Virus record (IMG/VR): IMGVR_UViG_3300045125_000009
Span: 1-38,345 of that record
Strand: one strand, 5' to 3'
From: a virus
DNA: 38,345 nucleotides
Position 1 is the first letter of the stretch. Each line of letters starts with the position of its first letter. The notes beneath the pieces were generated by a model. It was not told where the DNA came from. It did not search any database and saw only the letters and a program-made list of their open reading frames with translations. Positions 8,589 to 19,600 of the stretch are shown here, piece by piece. The translations under genes were made by a program, and so were the position numbers.

Positions 8589-8815
8589 CTGCATAGCAGT
8601 ACCATCCGAGTTGAGTGATTCTCCCATTAGACTAGCTGAATTGCCGGGAGGGAAACCTCCCGGTCTTTTAGGAGACAGGGCAAGTCGCGAGACCCCGCTG
8701 ACAGTCGGAAAGACGGCCGCTCTGGCTTGGGCGTATCAGGCAGGGGATTCTGGCCCCGGTAACGGACAAGCCATCCGAGAACAGTATGTCATTTTGTTTT
8801 TTTGGAGGGCTAATC
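8589..8815 (+). promoter_or_regulatory. Leader region upstream of the capsid gene
   Basis: This 227-base gap is the longest clear intergenic stretch of the late block. It holds a perfect terminator-like hairpin (8644-8663), a small GGGG/CCCC hairpin near 8745-8759, and a run of T residues (8794-8802) just before the capsid ribosome site GGAGG (8804-8808). An open plus frame crosses the gap from 8611, but it would have to encode the hairpin and has no ribosome site, so I do not call a gene. I could not find a convincing sigma70 promoter in it. It probably uncouples capsid expression from the upstream genes. Confidence 0.4.
8644..8669 (+). terminator. Rho-independent terminator before the capsid gene
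   Basis: CCGGGAGG (8644-8651) and CCTCCCGG (8656-8663) pair perfectly over eight bases around a GAAA tetraloop, and TCTTTT follows at 8664-8669. This is the standard form of an intrinsic terminator. Lying between scaffold and capsid genes it would trim or attenuate read-through. Confidence 0.75.
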
Positions 8816-9705
8816 ATGGCCGATAATATTGCAAGCGTTTTATGCCGTACGGTACGGCACGAACATCTCGCTGCTGTTGCAGCAGAAGGGCTCCAAGCTG
8901 CGCGGTACCGTGCAGACTGGTTCGTACAAGGGCAAGCAGTCGGAAGTTGTGACGCAGTACGGTGCGACGAGCGCCCGTGCGGTCTCGACCCGCTACCACG
9001 CCGATCGTTCCGGTCAACACCCCGAACGACCGTCGCTGGGTGTTCCCAGAGGACTACGACTGGGCCGACCTGATCGATAGCTTCGACAAGCTCCGTCTCC
9101 TCGCTGACCCGCAGTCTGCCTACTCGCAGAACGGGCTCTACGCGATGGGCCGCGCTGTTGATGATGTGATCATCTCGGCGATGTTCGGCACCGCCAAGAC
9201 TGGCGAGGCCGGCGGCACCAGCACGACGTTCCCGACCTCGACGCAGCAGGTTGCTGTGAACTACGCTGCCTCTGGCAACGTGGGTCTCACGGTCGACAAG
9301 CTCCGCGAGGCGCGCCGCATTCTGATGGAGAACGAGGTCGACCTCGATGCCGAGCCGGTACATTGCGCCATCTCGGCTGAGCAGCACGACGATCTTCTCG
9401 GTCAGATTCAGGTGACCAGCGACGACTACAACTACGGGCATGCCTGTGTTGCAGGACGGAAAGGTCTCGCGTTTCCTCGGCATCAACTTCGTTCACACGG
9501 AGCGTCTGCCGACCAGCTCGAACCACCGTCGTTGCCCGGTGTGGGTGCCGTCTGGCATGCACCTCGGTATGTGGAACGACATCATGTCCAATGTCACGCA
9601 GCGTCGCGATCTCTCCTCGCACCCGTATCAGGTTTACCTGATGGTGCATTCGGTGCTACGCGCACCGAGGAGAAGAAGGTCGTCGACATTCTCTGCGCGG
9701 AATAA
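8816..9705 (+). CDS. Major capsid protein
   Basis: ATG 8816 follows GGAGG by seven bases. After a frame change near 8837 the protein reads FYAVRYGTNISLLLQQKGSK, LRGTVQTGSYKGKQSEVV, then NDRRWVFPEDYDWADLIDSF, DKLRLLADPQSAYSQNGLYA and MGRAVDDVIISAMFGTAKTG. Later come LTVDKLREARRILMENEVDL, AEQHDDLLGQIQVTS, FLGINFVHTERL, VWVPSGMHLGMWNDI and FGATRTEEKKVVDI. This series is characteristic of the podovirus capsid family (Pfam Phage_capsid-like, HK97 fold). About 296 residues, slightly shorter than the usual 310-340. Frame changes occur near 8837, 9010, 9440 and 9645. The position after the scaffold and before the tail-tube genes agrees. Confidence 0.87.
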
Positions 9706-9719
9706 GGGAGTAAACGAAA

Positions 9720-10219
9720 ATGGCAGTTGTAGCAGTTAAGTCGACCCTTATCACCAACGCAGACGCGACGCCGGTTGTTTTCAACAGCCCACGCGTTGAC
9801 GGTGGCCCCAGAACGAGTGGCAGTAGCGACGGCGGCGATCACCTCTGGCGATGACATTGCCTCGACCTACCGCATGTTCCGGGTGCCGTCGAATGCGGTG
9901 ATGACGGATCTGAAGATCTATTCGCCGGATATTGGCACCACGACCATTGCTGACATTGGCCTCTATGCGGCTGATGGCGGCGCTGTGGTTGATGCGGACT
10001 TCTTTGCTCGGCCGTGTCCCTCAAGGACGGCGCGCTGAACGGCACGGACGTTCTGCATGAGGCTGCGGTGTTCACGATCGCGAACTCCGGTAAGGAGCTG
10101 TGGAGCGCGCTTGCTCTCTCCAGCGACCCCGGCGTGTTCTACGATGTGACGCGCTGACTCTGACGGCGGCGGCTGACGCCACCGGCACGGTTAAGCTCCT
10201 CGGTCGATACACGGCGTAA
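9720..10219 (+). CDS. Structural protein downstream of the capsid
   Basis: ATG 9720 stands behind AAGGGAG. The corrected protein, about 165 residues, begins MAVVAVKSTLITNADATPVV and contains ITSGDDIASTYRMFRVPSNA, VMTDLKIYSPDIGTTTIADI, GLYAADGGAVVDADFFA and SDPGVFYDVTLTLTAAADAT. It is beta-rich, with the motif YR...VPSNA.. .LK.Y.......ADIGLY....GAVVDADFFA that recurs right after capsid genes in many environmental podoviruses. Head decoration or head-fibre subunits are plausible roles, but none has been shown to my knowledge. Indels lie near 9805, 10008 and 10155. A strong terminator follows eight bases after the stop. Confidence 0.65.
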
Positions 10220-10226
10220 TGAATCC

Positions 10227-10261
10227 GGGGCGGGTTGCAGGATTCTCGGCCCGCCCCTTTC
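10227..10261 (+). terminator. Rho-independent terminator after the capsid block
   Basis: GGGGCGGG (10227-10234) pairs with CCCGCCCC (10250-10257) over eight GC pairs with a 15-base loop, followed by TTTCTT. The large stem and short T run suit an intrinsic terminator at the end of the capsid transcription unit. Confidence 0.7.
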
Positions 10262-10277
10262 TTGACGGAGAGCCAAC

Positions 10278-10473
10278 ATGGCAGATCGTTTTTATGGAAT
10301 TGACCGCGGCGAGCAGGGCGTTGCCAACGTGACCGAGGGCTCCAGCTCTACGGCTACGACCGACGTCGAAGTGCGCGTCGACCTCGCGGCAAACATGAGC
10401 AAGATGGAAGTGTTGCTCGCGCTTGGATACGATCAAGGAAGCGATTACGCAGGACACTTGGCCTCCGGCCTAA
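10278..10473 (+). CDS. Small conserved structural-region protein
   Basis: It begins MADRFYGIDRGEQGVANVTE and continues with STATTDVEVRVDLAANMSKM and EVLLAL. One extra G near 10425-10427 breaks the frame; without it the ending is DTIKEAITQDTWPPA and TAA at 10471-10473, giving 64 residues. The scheme MADRFYG.D.GE...V.E.....(D/V)VEVR.DLA....K...L.AL..I.......WPPA recurs between capsid and tail-tube genes of podoviruses. Its size and site suggest a head-completion or decoration role; function is not known. It has a GGAG ribosome site at 10267-10270 and is the first gene after the terminator. Confidence 0.6.
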
Positions 10474-10491
10474 TAGCCGCGGGAGACGCCC

Positions 10492-11095
10492 GTGGCAAGT
10501 AGTGATGTCGTCATCGCTAACCTCGCGCTCACCAAGATTGGTGACCTGAGGATCACTAGCCTTCTCGGACAATACAAACCTGCCCGAGAGGTTAATGCTG
10601 TCTATTCGATGCTGCGCGATAAGTTGCAGCGTACCTATAACTGGCGGTTTTGCGTTAAAAGGGCGGTTCTGGCAGCAGAGGTCGATACCCCAGTTTTCGA
10701 CTACAGCTACCAATATCCCGTACCGTCCGACTGTCTGCGGATCTTGCAGATTAACGCCTACTATCCAGCGCCGGATCTGTCCGATCTGATTAGCAGCGGT
10801 GGGCAAGAATATGTGCTTGAGGGCGGCAAGATTCTGACCCGATCCTCTGGCGCGCTGAACCTGCGTTACCTTGCGCGCACGACAGACCCGACGAAGTTTG
10901 ATACCTCGTTCGACGAGGCGTTTGCGTCATCGATCGCTTACAACGTGGCCGAGGCGCTGACGCAATCCGATAGCAAAGAAGAACGCCGCGCTGCGTGATT
11001 ACCGCATGGCGCTCATGGATGCAATTCGTGCCAACGCCATCGAAAACCCACCGGAGTCTATCGCCGACACGACTTGGCTTACTGTGAGGCTCTAA
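10492..11095 (+). CDS. Tail tubular protein A
   Basis: GTG 10492 follows GGGAGA by seven bases. The protein of about 200 residues begins MASSDVVIANLALTKIGDLR and contains REVNAVYSMLRDKLQRTYNW, RFCVKRAVLAAEVDTPVFDY, YPVPSDCLRILQINAYY, ILTRSSGALNLRYLAR, FDEAFASSIAYNVAEAL and, after a frame change near 10979, ALRDYRMALMDAIRANAIEN. The scheme ANLAL.KIG, RD.L...Y.W.F..KRA.LA, P.DCLR.L.I and LRY.A.. is that of T7 gp11-like gatekeeper or tail tubular protein A, which sits between the portal and the nozzle. Its stop overlaps the nozzle gene start (TAATG). Confidence 0.82.
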
Positions 11096-14009
11096 TGCCA
11101 AACGCTAATCCAGCCGTCGTCAATTTTAATGGTGGCGAAGTTGGGGCCATGATGAGTGGCCGCACCGACTTTGATAAATACGCATCGAGCGCGTATCGCA
11201 TGCGGCGCTTTATCCCGACCGCGCAGGGGCCAGCAAAACGATGCCCCGGCACCAAGTACGCGCTACAGACTCGCTATCCTGACAAAAGGGTCTGGTTGCA
11301 GAAGTTTGAGTTTGCATTCGATCAGGCGTATGTGATCGAGTTCGGTGACCAGTATTGCCGGTTCTACACCGACCGCGGCGTTGTCCTTGAGGACGCGCTT
11401 GATGTCTCTAACATCACGCAAGCAAAACCCGGCATTATCACTTACGTTGGAACAGACCCTGCTAACGGCGACTGGATGTACTGTCAAAGACGTACAAGGC
11501 ATGTCAGAAATCAATGGCCGTTACGTCAAGGTCACGAACATCAATACCGCGGCCAAGACGTTTGAGCTGTACGACATCGACGACAGCGCGATCGACACGA
11601 CAAACTATAGTGCGTATCTCGGCAACGGCGACATCCAGCGCGTATATACAATCGCTTCACCTTACGCGGTTGAGGATTTGTTCACGGCAGAAGGCACCTC
11701 GGCACTCTCGATTGCCCAGTCTGGAGACGTTCTCTATATCGGTTGCGAGGGCTACGCGCCGCGTACCTTGACTCGCAGCGGGAATACGAGCTGGGCATTC
11801 GCTGAGTACGCGCCGACTGATGGCCCGTTCCAGCGAGAGCCTGACACCAAAGTGGATTTCACGCTGTCTGGAACGACAGGATCTGTGACTGTGACTGCTG
11901 GGTCTCCGATATTTCCTGACGGCCAAGGACTTCTCTTGCGCTTGCAGCCGGTCAATATCACGACGACCCAATGGGAAACCGGCAAGTCGATTACAACCGG
12001 CGACATCCGAAAGTCGAGCGGAAAATATTATCAGGCCATGAACACTGGCGACGACGGGTGCCGTGCGGCCGATCCATGAGGAAGGTCAAGATTACGACGG
12101 CAATACCGGCGTACTTTGGAAGTTCCTGCATCCCGGTTATGTTGTGCTGAAGATTACCGGCGTCACTAGCACAACGGTGGTGACTGCCGATGTGATTGGC
12201 CCCGGCGTGGCCCCTAATGAGCTGCTCTCGGCTGCGTCCTGTTCTTATCGAGTTGGGGCATGGGGTGATAGTTTCGGAGCCACCTATCCATACAAGGTTT
12301 GTTTCTGGCGCGATCGATTGTTTTGGGCTGGCGGTCAAAATGTTTACGCATCGGTGGCCGGTGATTACAGTTCTCACGCGCCTGACACGATGGGCGAGAT
12401 CCTTGCCGACAACGCGCTCAATCTCACGCTCGCGGTTGGCAATGTCGACAAAGTGCGATGGTTGCGGCCGGGGAATGCGCTGATCGCCGGCACGGCAGGC
12501 GCTGAGATTGCAATCCGCGAAAACATTACGACCGCCGCGCTCGGGCCTGAGAATGTGAAGTTTGATCTGCAATCGGCTGAAGGCTCGATGGAACTTGAGC
12601 CGGTTCTGGTTGAGGATGCTGTGTTGTTCGCTCGAGTGGGCGGCCGGCGAGTCATGGAGCTGCGGTTCGACATCCAAGCCGATGCATGGGTGCCGCGGGA
12701 TATGAGTGTGCTTTATCCCGAGATCACTCGATCCGGCATCATTGACATGGAATTCCAGAAAGAGCCAGACGACATTATCTGGTGCGTACTTGGAGATGGT
12801 CGACTGATCGGACTAACCTACGATCGCGAGCAGAACATTTACGGCTGGCACCAGCACCCGATCGGCGGCCTTAATCCAAAGGTCGAAGCGGTGCAGGTCA
12901 TACCCGGCCCTGACGGCGATGTGGATGATGTGTGGCTTGTTGTATCCCGTACGATACAGGGCGAAATTGCCTATGAGCTTGGGACTGAAGCCGGAGAAGA
13001 TCTAGTCACGGAAGGCGAAAACCAACTCGTCACCGAAGCCAATGTGCAGTTCACTCGGCGATCTGTTGAGTATCTCGCGCAGTCCCTTGAGGACGGAGAT
13101 GACATTCAGGGCGCGGTGTATCTGGATGCGGCATTGGAATACAACTCGCCCATATTCGCTGACTTGTTCTTGAACATTGGCGGCGCAGGAAACGTACTTC
13201 TTGAAGGCGGCGAAAAGGTACTTCTCGAAAACAACAACGGCATCGAAATCGAAGGCGCTGTTACCGCGACAGTAACGTCGTCATTTGAGATCGTGACTGA
13301 AGCGGACGAGTTCTTGCAGACTGAAGATGGCGACGATCTTGTCATCAACGACCCGGTATTCTCGCCGACCGACGTCGGCCGAGAGATTGTGTATCGGTAC
13401 TATGATTCCAGCCTCGAGCTGTGGCGCAGCGCAAGGGCGCGGATCACCGGCTATGTAACTCAAGACTTGGTCTATATCGAAGTGCTGTCTGCGTTCCCGA
13501 GCAATGACATTGCCTCTGGCACATGGCGAATGACAACCAGCACCCTGCGCGGGCTTTATCACCTTGAGGGCGAGACGGTGTCTGCTCTCGCGGACGGTTC
13601 TGAGGTGACCGGGCTTGTGGTGATTGATGGCACGGTGACGCTGCCGACCCCGGCATCTCGGGCTGCGGTGGGTCTGCCCTATACGTCGACGCTGGCGACC
13701 CAGAGGATCGATGCTGGCGCGTCTATAGGTACGGCACAGTCCAAGACCAAGCGCGTCCATAAGCTCGCCCTGCGGCTTTATAACAGCCTCGGAGGCAAGA
13801 TCGGGCCGAGCGCGACGAATCTTGATTACATCCCGTACCGAGTGGGCAACGACTTCATGGACGAGGTGCCGCCGACATTGACTGGCGATACCGACGTTCT
13901 GGCGTTCCCCGGCGGTTACGAGACAGACGGAAGGATCTGGGTGGTCGCGGATCAGCCGCTACCGCTCACGGTGGTGGCTTTGTATCCAGAGCTTGAAACG
14001 GCGGGCTAA
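11095..14009 (+). CDS. Tail tubular protein B (nozzle)
   Basis: About 970 residues. It begins MPNANPAVVNFNGGEVGAMM, then SGRTDFDKYASSAYRMRRFI and KRCPGTKYALQTRYPDK, the usual start of T7 gp12-like proteins. Later landmarks are SFGATYPYKVCFWRDRLFWA, GAEIAIRENITTAALGPENV, MRVIELR-like RVMELRFDIQADAWVPRDMS, YDREQNIYGWHQHPIGG, LRGLYHLEGETVSALADGSE, VGLPYTSTLATQRIDAG and KTKRVHKLALRLYNSLGGKI. The nozzle is the tip of the short tail through which DNA leaves. An acidic insertion near residues 625-755 (nt 12970-13360) carries repeated (L/V)(L/V)TE and LLE motifs. Frame changes occur near 11490 and 12060; the remaining 1,940 bases are unbroken. Somewhat longer than T7 gp12 (794 residues). Confidence 0.85.
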
Positions 14010-14437
14010 TGCTCGAGGTGGTCAAGTTCAAGCCGGAGCATCTTGACGAACTGAGATTGCAACCGGCGCAGGAGTATCTGGCGGCTTTTGTAGGGCGGCC
14101 GGGATACGGGCGGGAGCTGGTCGATGCCGGCCCCTGCTACACCGCTCGGCGGGACGGCAGGATCATCTGCTGCGCTGGGGTGGTGGAGTTGTGGAAGGGC
14201 AGGGCGTCCGCGTGGGCGCTGTTGTCTTGGGACGCGGGCAGAAGCATGAGGCCGCTGCACCGCGAGGTTGAGAAGTTTTTGGATCGCTGCGGTATTCGCA
14301 GGATAGAGGCGTATGTGTATCCGACCTTTGAGCCGGGACACAGATGGGCGAGAATGCTTGGGTTTGAGCAGGAAGGGTACATGAAAGCATTTCACCTAGA
14401 CGGCAGCGATGTTGTGATGTACGCGAGGATTAGATAA
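14009..14437 (+). CDS. GNAT-like internal virion protein A (T7 gp13-like)
   Basis: An unbroken protein of 142 residues beginning MLEVVKFKPEHLDELRLQPA. It has the GNAT acetyltransferase layout: an N-terminal helix after the first strand, then CYTARRDGRIICCAGVVELW, AWALLSWDAGRSMRPLHREV, EKFLDRCGIRRIEAYVYPTF and the C-terminal GHRWARMLGFEQEGYMKAF. The acetyl-CoA loop (Q/R-x-x-G-x-G/A) is not clearly kept, so catalysis is doubtful. It has the place and size of T7 gp13 and its DUF2833-type relatives, which assist assembly of the internal core. TAATG overlap joins it to the nozzle gene upstream. Confidence 0.72.
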   Translation: MLEVVKFKPEHLDELRLQPAQEYLAAFVGRPGYGRELVDAGPCYTARRDGRIICCAGVVELWKGRASAWALLSWDAGRSMRPLHREVEKFLDRCGIRRIEAYVYPTFEPGHRWARMLGFEQEGYMKAFHLDGSDVVMYARIR

Positions 14438-14869
14438 TGGATCCGGCAACAATAGCGATAGTGACAGCAGCAGCATCTGCGACGTCATCCTTGATGGCGA
14501 CCGGGCAGCAACGCGCTGTTAGTAAGGCTCAAGAAAAAGCATTAAAAATAGAATCCGACGTTGCTCGTCAGCAGGCCGGCATGGAGGTTGAGGCGCTTGG
14601 ACGCGAAACCCGTCGCCAGTTTGGCGAACTGCGAGCCGCCGGCGCACAGGCTGGGCTTGTAGACTCGGTGACGTTTGGAGATGTCTACAAGCAGGCTGCA
14701 ACCGCGGCAGAGTTAGACGCGCTTTCGTTGGCATATCAGGGCGAAACCAAAGCGCAAGGTCTGCTAACGGAAGCCGCGATAACAAGAGCGGCTAGACCGA
14801 CTCTGGGTTCAAGGCATATTGCAAGCTGGATCTGCCGGAGTTCAAGGTTACAGGGCCGGCAAAGGCTAG
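14437..14869 (+). CDS. Internal virion protein B (T7 gp14-like)
   Basis: It begins MDPATIAIVTAAASATSSLM with an Ala-rich hydrophobic start, followed by long helices KAQEKALKIESDVARQQAGM, EVEALGRETRRQFGELRAAG, and AATAAELDALSLAYQGETKA. A frame change near 14795-14815 leads to GILQAGSAGVQGYRAGKG and the TAG at 14867-14869, giving about 143 residues. Gene order (after the gp13-like gene, before a gp15-like gene) and the pattern of a hydrophobic N-terminus with helical body match T7 gp14. That protein is ejected with the genome and inserts in the host outer membrane. The raw frame continues falsely to 15018. Confidence 0.72.
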
Positions 14870-14876
14870 GTGATTT

Positions 14877-16632
14877 ATGGCTAAGCTCGAGTTCTACAGG
14901 CAGCAAATTATTCCGCGAATTGCGACTCCAAGCACTCGCGGACTTGCTGCTGTCGGCACTCAGGCCGTGGAGACTGCGGAGGCAATCGCTCGAGGAGCGA
15001 CAGCGTTTAGCCGATTAGCCGCTGACCTTGACGAACTGCGCGTTGAGGATGCCTATAACAAATTGCGTGAAAAGCAGACCGATTTGACGATGAACCCTCA
15101 AACCGGGTTTATGAACAAGCGCGCGGCTGACGCGGTCGATCCCAACTTTATGCCGCAATATTCAAGCGGGTTTGATAAGGCAATCGAAGAGGTTTCTGGG
15201 TCGCTTGCGCGAGCGGCAGAAAGATCTGTTTCGGCGTCGCGCGCAAATGGCGAAAGCTGAATACAGCGATTCGCTGATGCGCCATGTAATGCGTGAAACC
15301 GAAGTCTATCGAGACAATGTATACGCGGGCGCTGTAACTACAGAAACGAACAACGCTGCGCTGAACTGGAAAGATCCGGCGAAGATAAAGGATTCGATTG
15401 GGCGAACCGCTGCCAATACTGCGATGTGGGCTGAGCGCAAAGGTCTTAAAGGCGATGCGCTTATGGCCGAGCAGCTCAAGAACCTGACCACCATACACGC
15501 TACCGTCATCCAGTCCGCGTTGGACGCTGGCGATTATGAATACGCGAAAAAGTATTACGAGGACAACAAGACGCAGATCAATGCGCCAATGATGTCCAAG
15601 ATCGAATCCGCATTGGAGTCTGGATCTGCAAAAGACCAGAGCCTGAAACTTGCTCTTGATCTGACTTCTCGCGGGATCTCGTTTAACGAACAGCGTAAAG
15701 AACTAAAGAGCATGTACGCTGCGGGCAAGATCAGCGCAGACGTTTACGACCAGACTTCTATTCGCGTCAACAACGAAGAAGTGCGAGCCAAGTCTCAAGA
15801 AGCTGATTTTAACAATGCGATGAGCGGCAAGGCTCAGGAATGGATTATTAACAATCCCGGCAAGCCTATCGTCGACATGCCGCCCAACTTGTACAACTGG
15901 GCAAAGTCAAAAGGTCAGTTAGATACATTGACTCGCTTTGCTAATAGCGGTGGAGAGGTGGCCGGCGACAACGCCGAGTTCACTCGACTGTACGTTAAAA
16001 GCGCAGATGATCCAGTTTCTTTCATGAAAGAGTTTGACGAGAAAAGCAATCAGCTTGCGACTGTGCTTTCCAAGTCACAATACAACTCTTTGCTAACTCG
16101 TCGAGGGGCGATTGGTAAAGGCGAGCTTCAGGGGCAACAGGCTGCACAGGTTGCAGTAAAAACTGTGAAGATGATTCGCAATGATCTAATCGCTGCTGGC
16201 CTTGACGTTACCCCGAAAGAAGGAAGTGCTCAGGCTCAGAATCTTGCTGCTTTCCAATCGCAGTTAATTGAGGCTATCGAAGCAAAGACTCAGGCAAAGG
16301 GAAGCGCGTTGACTGCTGATGAAGCGCGCAAGGTCGGTCTCGATTTGCTGAGAGAAGGGCGTCTGGTTGGAGCAGGAATGTTTGGCTTTGATAAGACTGT
16401 TCGCCGGTTTGAGGCGAATGAAGCTGACATTCAACGGCACGGATTCCGATACAACTATGACGACATCCCACCAGAGGATCAGAAGCGTTTGTATCGAATC
16501 ATTCAAACTCGTCCAGATATTCGTGAACAGCTTGGCGTCAAGCTCACGCCGAACAAGACCATTACCAGCGCAGATTTCACGCGCGGGATTGAGCTTTTGC
16601 ATACGGCAGAACTTGACGGAGCGACTTACTGA
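14877..16632 (+). CDS. Internal virion protein C (T7 gp15-like)
   Basis: About 585 residues, almost wholly helical. It begins MAKLEFYRQQIIPRIATPST, then VETAEAIARGATAFSRLAAD and NPQTGFMNKRAADAV. One frame change near 15200 joins it to the unbroken remainder, which contains RAQMAKAEYSDSLMRHVMRE, TANTAMWAERKGLKGDALMA, ESGSAKDQSLKLALDLTSRG, WIINNPGKPIVDMPPNLYNW and GFDKTVRRFEANEADIQRHG. Repeated helical hairpins with TPR-like spacing and the site between gp14-like and the giant gp16-like genes fit T7 gp15. That protein forms a periplasmic tunnel during genome entry. The stop overlaps the next ATG (TGATG at 16630-16634). Confidence 0.75.
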
Positions 16633-19600
16633 TGCCGACTTTGCAGGAATGGTTAAACAAGCAGAATGACGAGAACTTGTCTGGAAAACTGCTTTCTGTT
16701 TCCGATGCGAATCCTGAGCTGGCTGCACAGTCAGTTAAGCAGGCTCGCGCAAATAACATCCCACCTAGTCTGACCCCGTTTGAGCCAGATCCGCACTAGA
16801 TCAGCAGGCTCGACTGAATCGTGTATCTAGCACGGTGCAGTCCACTAAGACACTAAAGCAATGGCTGAGCCAGCAGCCTGATGTTGTCGCTGCGTCCGTA
16901 CAGGATGACGTTGAGAACATGAGCTTGATTGAGTCTGTGCTAAGTGTCCCTCGAGCGATACTTTCGGGTGCGCCTAGTTTGACTGGCGGCGTTCTTGGCG
17001 TTGGTGCTATGGCTGCTGGCGCATTGCGTACCGCGGGTGATTACGTCAGCAAGGCTGGCATGGTTCCATTGAGCCCAGCTTCAGCACTACTTTGCTACAA
17101 GTGGAGCGGCAGAGCAGTTCTTTACAGAGCAGGCTCGCGCACAGGAAGGACTAGCCGAGTTCGTTGCCGGAAAGCAAGCAATCGAAGGCCCGATCTCTGG
17201 CGGCATTTACGACGGTCTTAAATCTATCGGTCAGCAGTTGCCTGCTCTGGCGGCTGGTCTTGCTACGCGAAACCCGACGTATGCGCTTAACTTGATGGCG
17301 GCATCAACGACTGGTGATGAATATCTTAAAGCGCGTGAGCAGTTGGATTTTGTGCAGGCTGCACCGTATGCCACGCTGCAAGGATTGATCGAATACGCTA
17401 CTGAAAAAGCGCCAGTCTTTGAGCTTTTCAAAGACCTGAAAGTTGATGAATCTTTCTTGAAGATTTTTGGCAAGCAGATTTTGTTAGAAGTCCCCGGCGA
17501 GCAGGCGGCGACTGTGCTGCAAGACCTGAACGAGTGGGCAAACCTTAACCCAGAAAAGCCGTTCAAGGAGTATCTTGCAGAGCGCCCTGCGGCCGCACTT
17601 GAGACTCTGGTGGCGACGATCGTCGGCGTTGGCGGTAATGTTGCAATCACCAAGAGCGTTAACTACCTACTCCGAGCGCGACACCTACTCGCAGCAGGCC
17701 AACGAGACGGCCGCGTTGCTGGGCGAACTAGATACCTTGGCTAAGGCGTCTGTCGTTCGCCAGCGCGACGTAGAGACATTTGAGGGATTCCTTCAGACGG
17801 TCACGCAGGATAGCCCCGTAGAATCGTTGTATATCGATTCTCAGGCGCTTATGCAGTCCGGCCTAGCCGATGTACTGGCTGCACAATCGCCGACCGTAGC
17901 GGCTCAGCTTGAGCAGGCGAGCGCCGGAACCATGATCCGCATCCCGACCTCCGAGGTTATGGGCCGGTTCAATCAGGAACTGGCTCCGTTGCTGCCAGAG
18001 ATGCGCGTCGATCCGAACGGCATGAGTCAGAAGGAGGCCGAGGAGTACGTTAGCACCCGCGGCGAGCAGCTCCGTGCCGAGGTCGAAAGTGTCCTGTCGC
18101 AGAATGAGACTGAGTCTGCTGCGCAAGAAGCGCGGGCCGCGGTACGAGATACGGTCGCACAGGAACTCATGGCGACTGGGCGCGTGACTCAGGACGTCGC
18201 CGATAACTATGCCCTGCTGACCTCGACGTTCCTATCACGTTATGGCGCAGCGTATGGGGACGACCGCCGACAAACTGTTTGGTGAGCAGCGGCTTCGCGT
18301 CATGGGCGCGGGGCGTGGTGCGTTTGAGCAGGCTGATATTGCCATGCCAGAAGGCACCGCTCCCGGCGCGCCTGTCGATGTGCAAAGCGCAGGAAGATTC
18401 CCATTCTTGCAAAATGAAGATGGGGCGATCGTTGTCCAAGGCGACGTTGATCAAATTCGCGCTTCTTTGCCGCAAGGTGTCCTTGGGCGAAAAGTTCAGG
18501 GCGGTCTTTCGTTTGGTGTGATTGATGCGCCAAGAGTCTTATCTGCATTGCGTGGCGAGAAACTGACGTATGGCAGAGCCGGACAGGTGCTGGAAAAATT
18601 GCCGATGAAAAACGGCAAGTACATTGGTGCGCCTGAAAAATACAACACTCCAGAAACTATCGAAGATCTCAGAAAGAGTCTGCTTGATCTTGCGCTTGAG
18701 GGTGAGTATGGGCGGTTCTGGTATGAAGATAGCGGCAGAGCGATCATTGAATATGTCGGCGGTGATCTAAAGGAAGCAAGAAAACTTCTTGCTTTGATGT
18801 CTATTTATTCTCCGCAGGCAAAGGTAGATGCGAACTCTACGTTTGCGATTCGCGCATGGGCGCAATACAAAGCCGGCCAGCCGATTAGCGTTAAGACCGG
18901 GCATCAAGACGCCAAGGCCAACTGCGGCTATGGCTGACATTGACGCATTCTGGTCTGGTGAAAAAACCGGAAACTTCATCAACAACCTGTTGCCGTTGTC
19001 GATCCTTCGTTGCCGCAGGGCGCGACGATCGACATGTGGATGATGAGGGCCGGCGAGTACGATACGGACGCGCCAGCCAAAACGCAGTATGCGTTTATGG
19101 AAAACGAAACCAACCGTATTGCGCGCGAACTCGGTTGGGAGCCGCAACAAGTTCAAGCTGCCATCTGGGTTGCCATGAAAGCCCGCATGGAAAATGCTGA
19201 CGTTAAAAAGAAAACCGAAGAGTCTTCAGAGAAGAACGGCTGGATTCGTTTTGAGCGAGATGAAAAAGGCGTCAAGCGTCGCATCATCATTGACGAGAAA
19301 CAGCACCGCGATAATTGGCTGAAGTTTGCAAGAGAACACGTTCCCAATGCGGACGACAAGTTTTCTGCTGGATTCCATTTTGGCGACGGTCTTGCGCGCC
19401 ACATTGGGCAAGTTTCGTTTGAGGCTCGACCGGGCAAAAGTACAGGCGTTCTGCCGGGGATTCATACCGCACCTTACGAGCAGCAGTTGGAATTTCAACA
19501 AGCTATTGATCGCGTGTTTTACGACCCGATCAGCGGCGCGGATCTGATTGCCAGTTACCTCGGGCTGCTGACTGATAGCGACATTATTGCCCCCGGCGTA

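Noticed and set aside
8611-8826. A 71-codon gene before the capsid gene
   Set aside because: It would have to encode a perfect terminator hairpin, lacks a ribosome site and overlaps the capsid start in another frame.
8668-9486. A 272-codon frame on the minus strand
   Set aside because: It is the shadow of the capsid gene, whose motifs are clear on the plus strand, and its own product is Arg/Val-rich without a recognisable domain.
11991-12677. A 228-codon frame on the minus strand, and similar ones at 24733-25557 and 963-1622
   Set aside because: They lie opposite the nozzle, the tailspike and the fibre-oxygenase region. They come from codon bias and lack ribosome sites and motifs.
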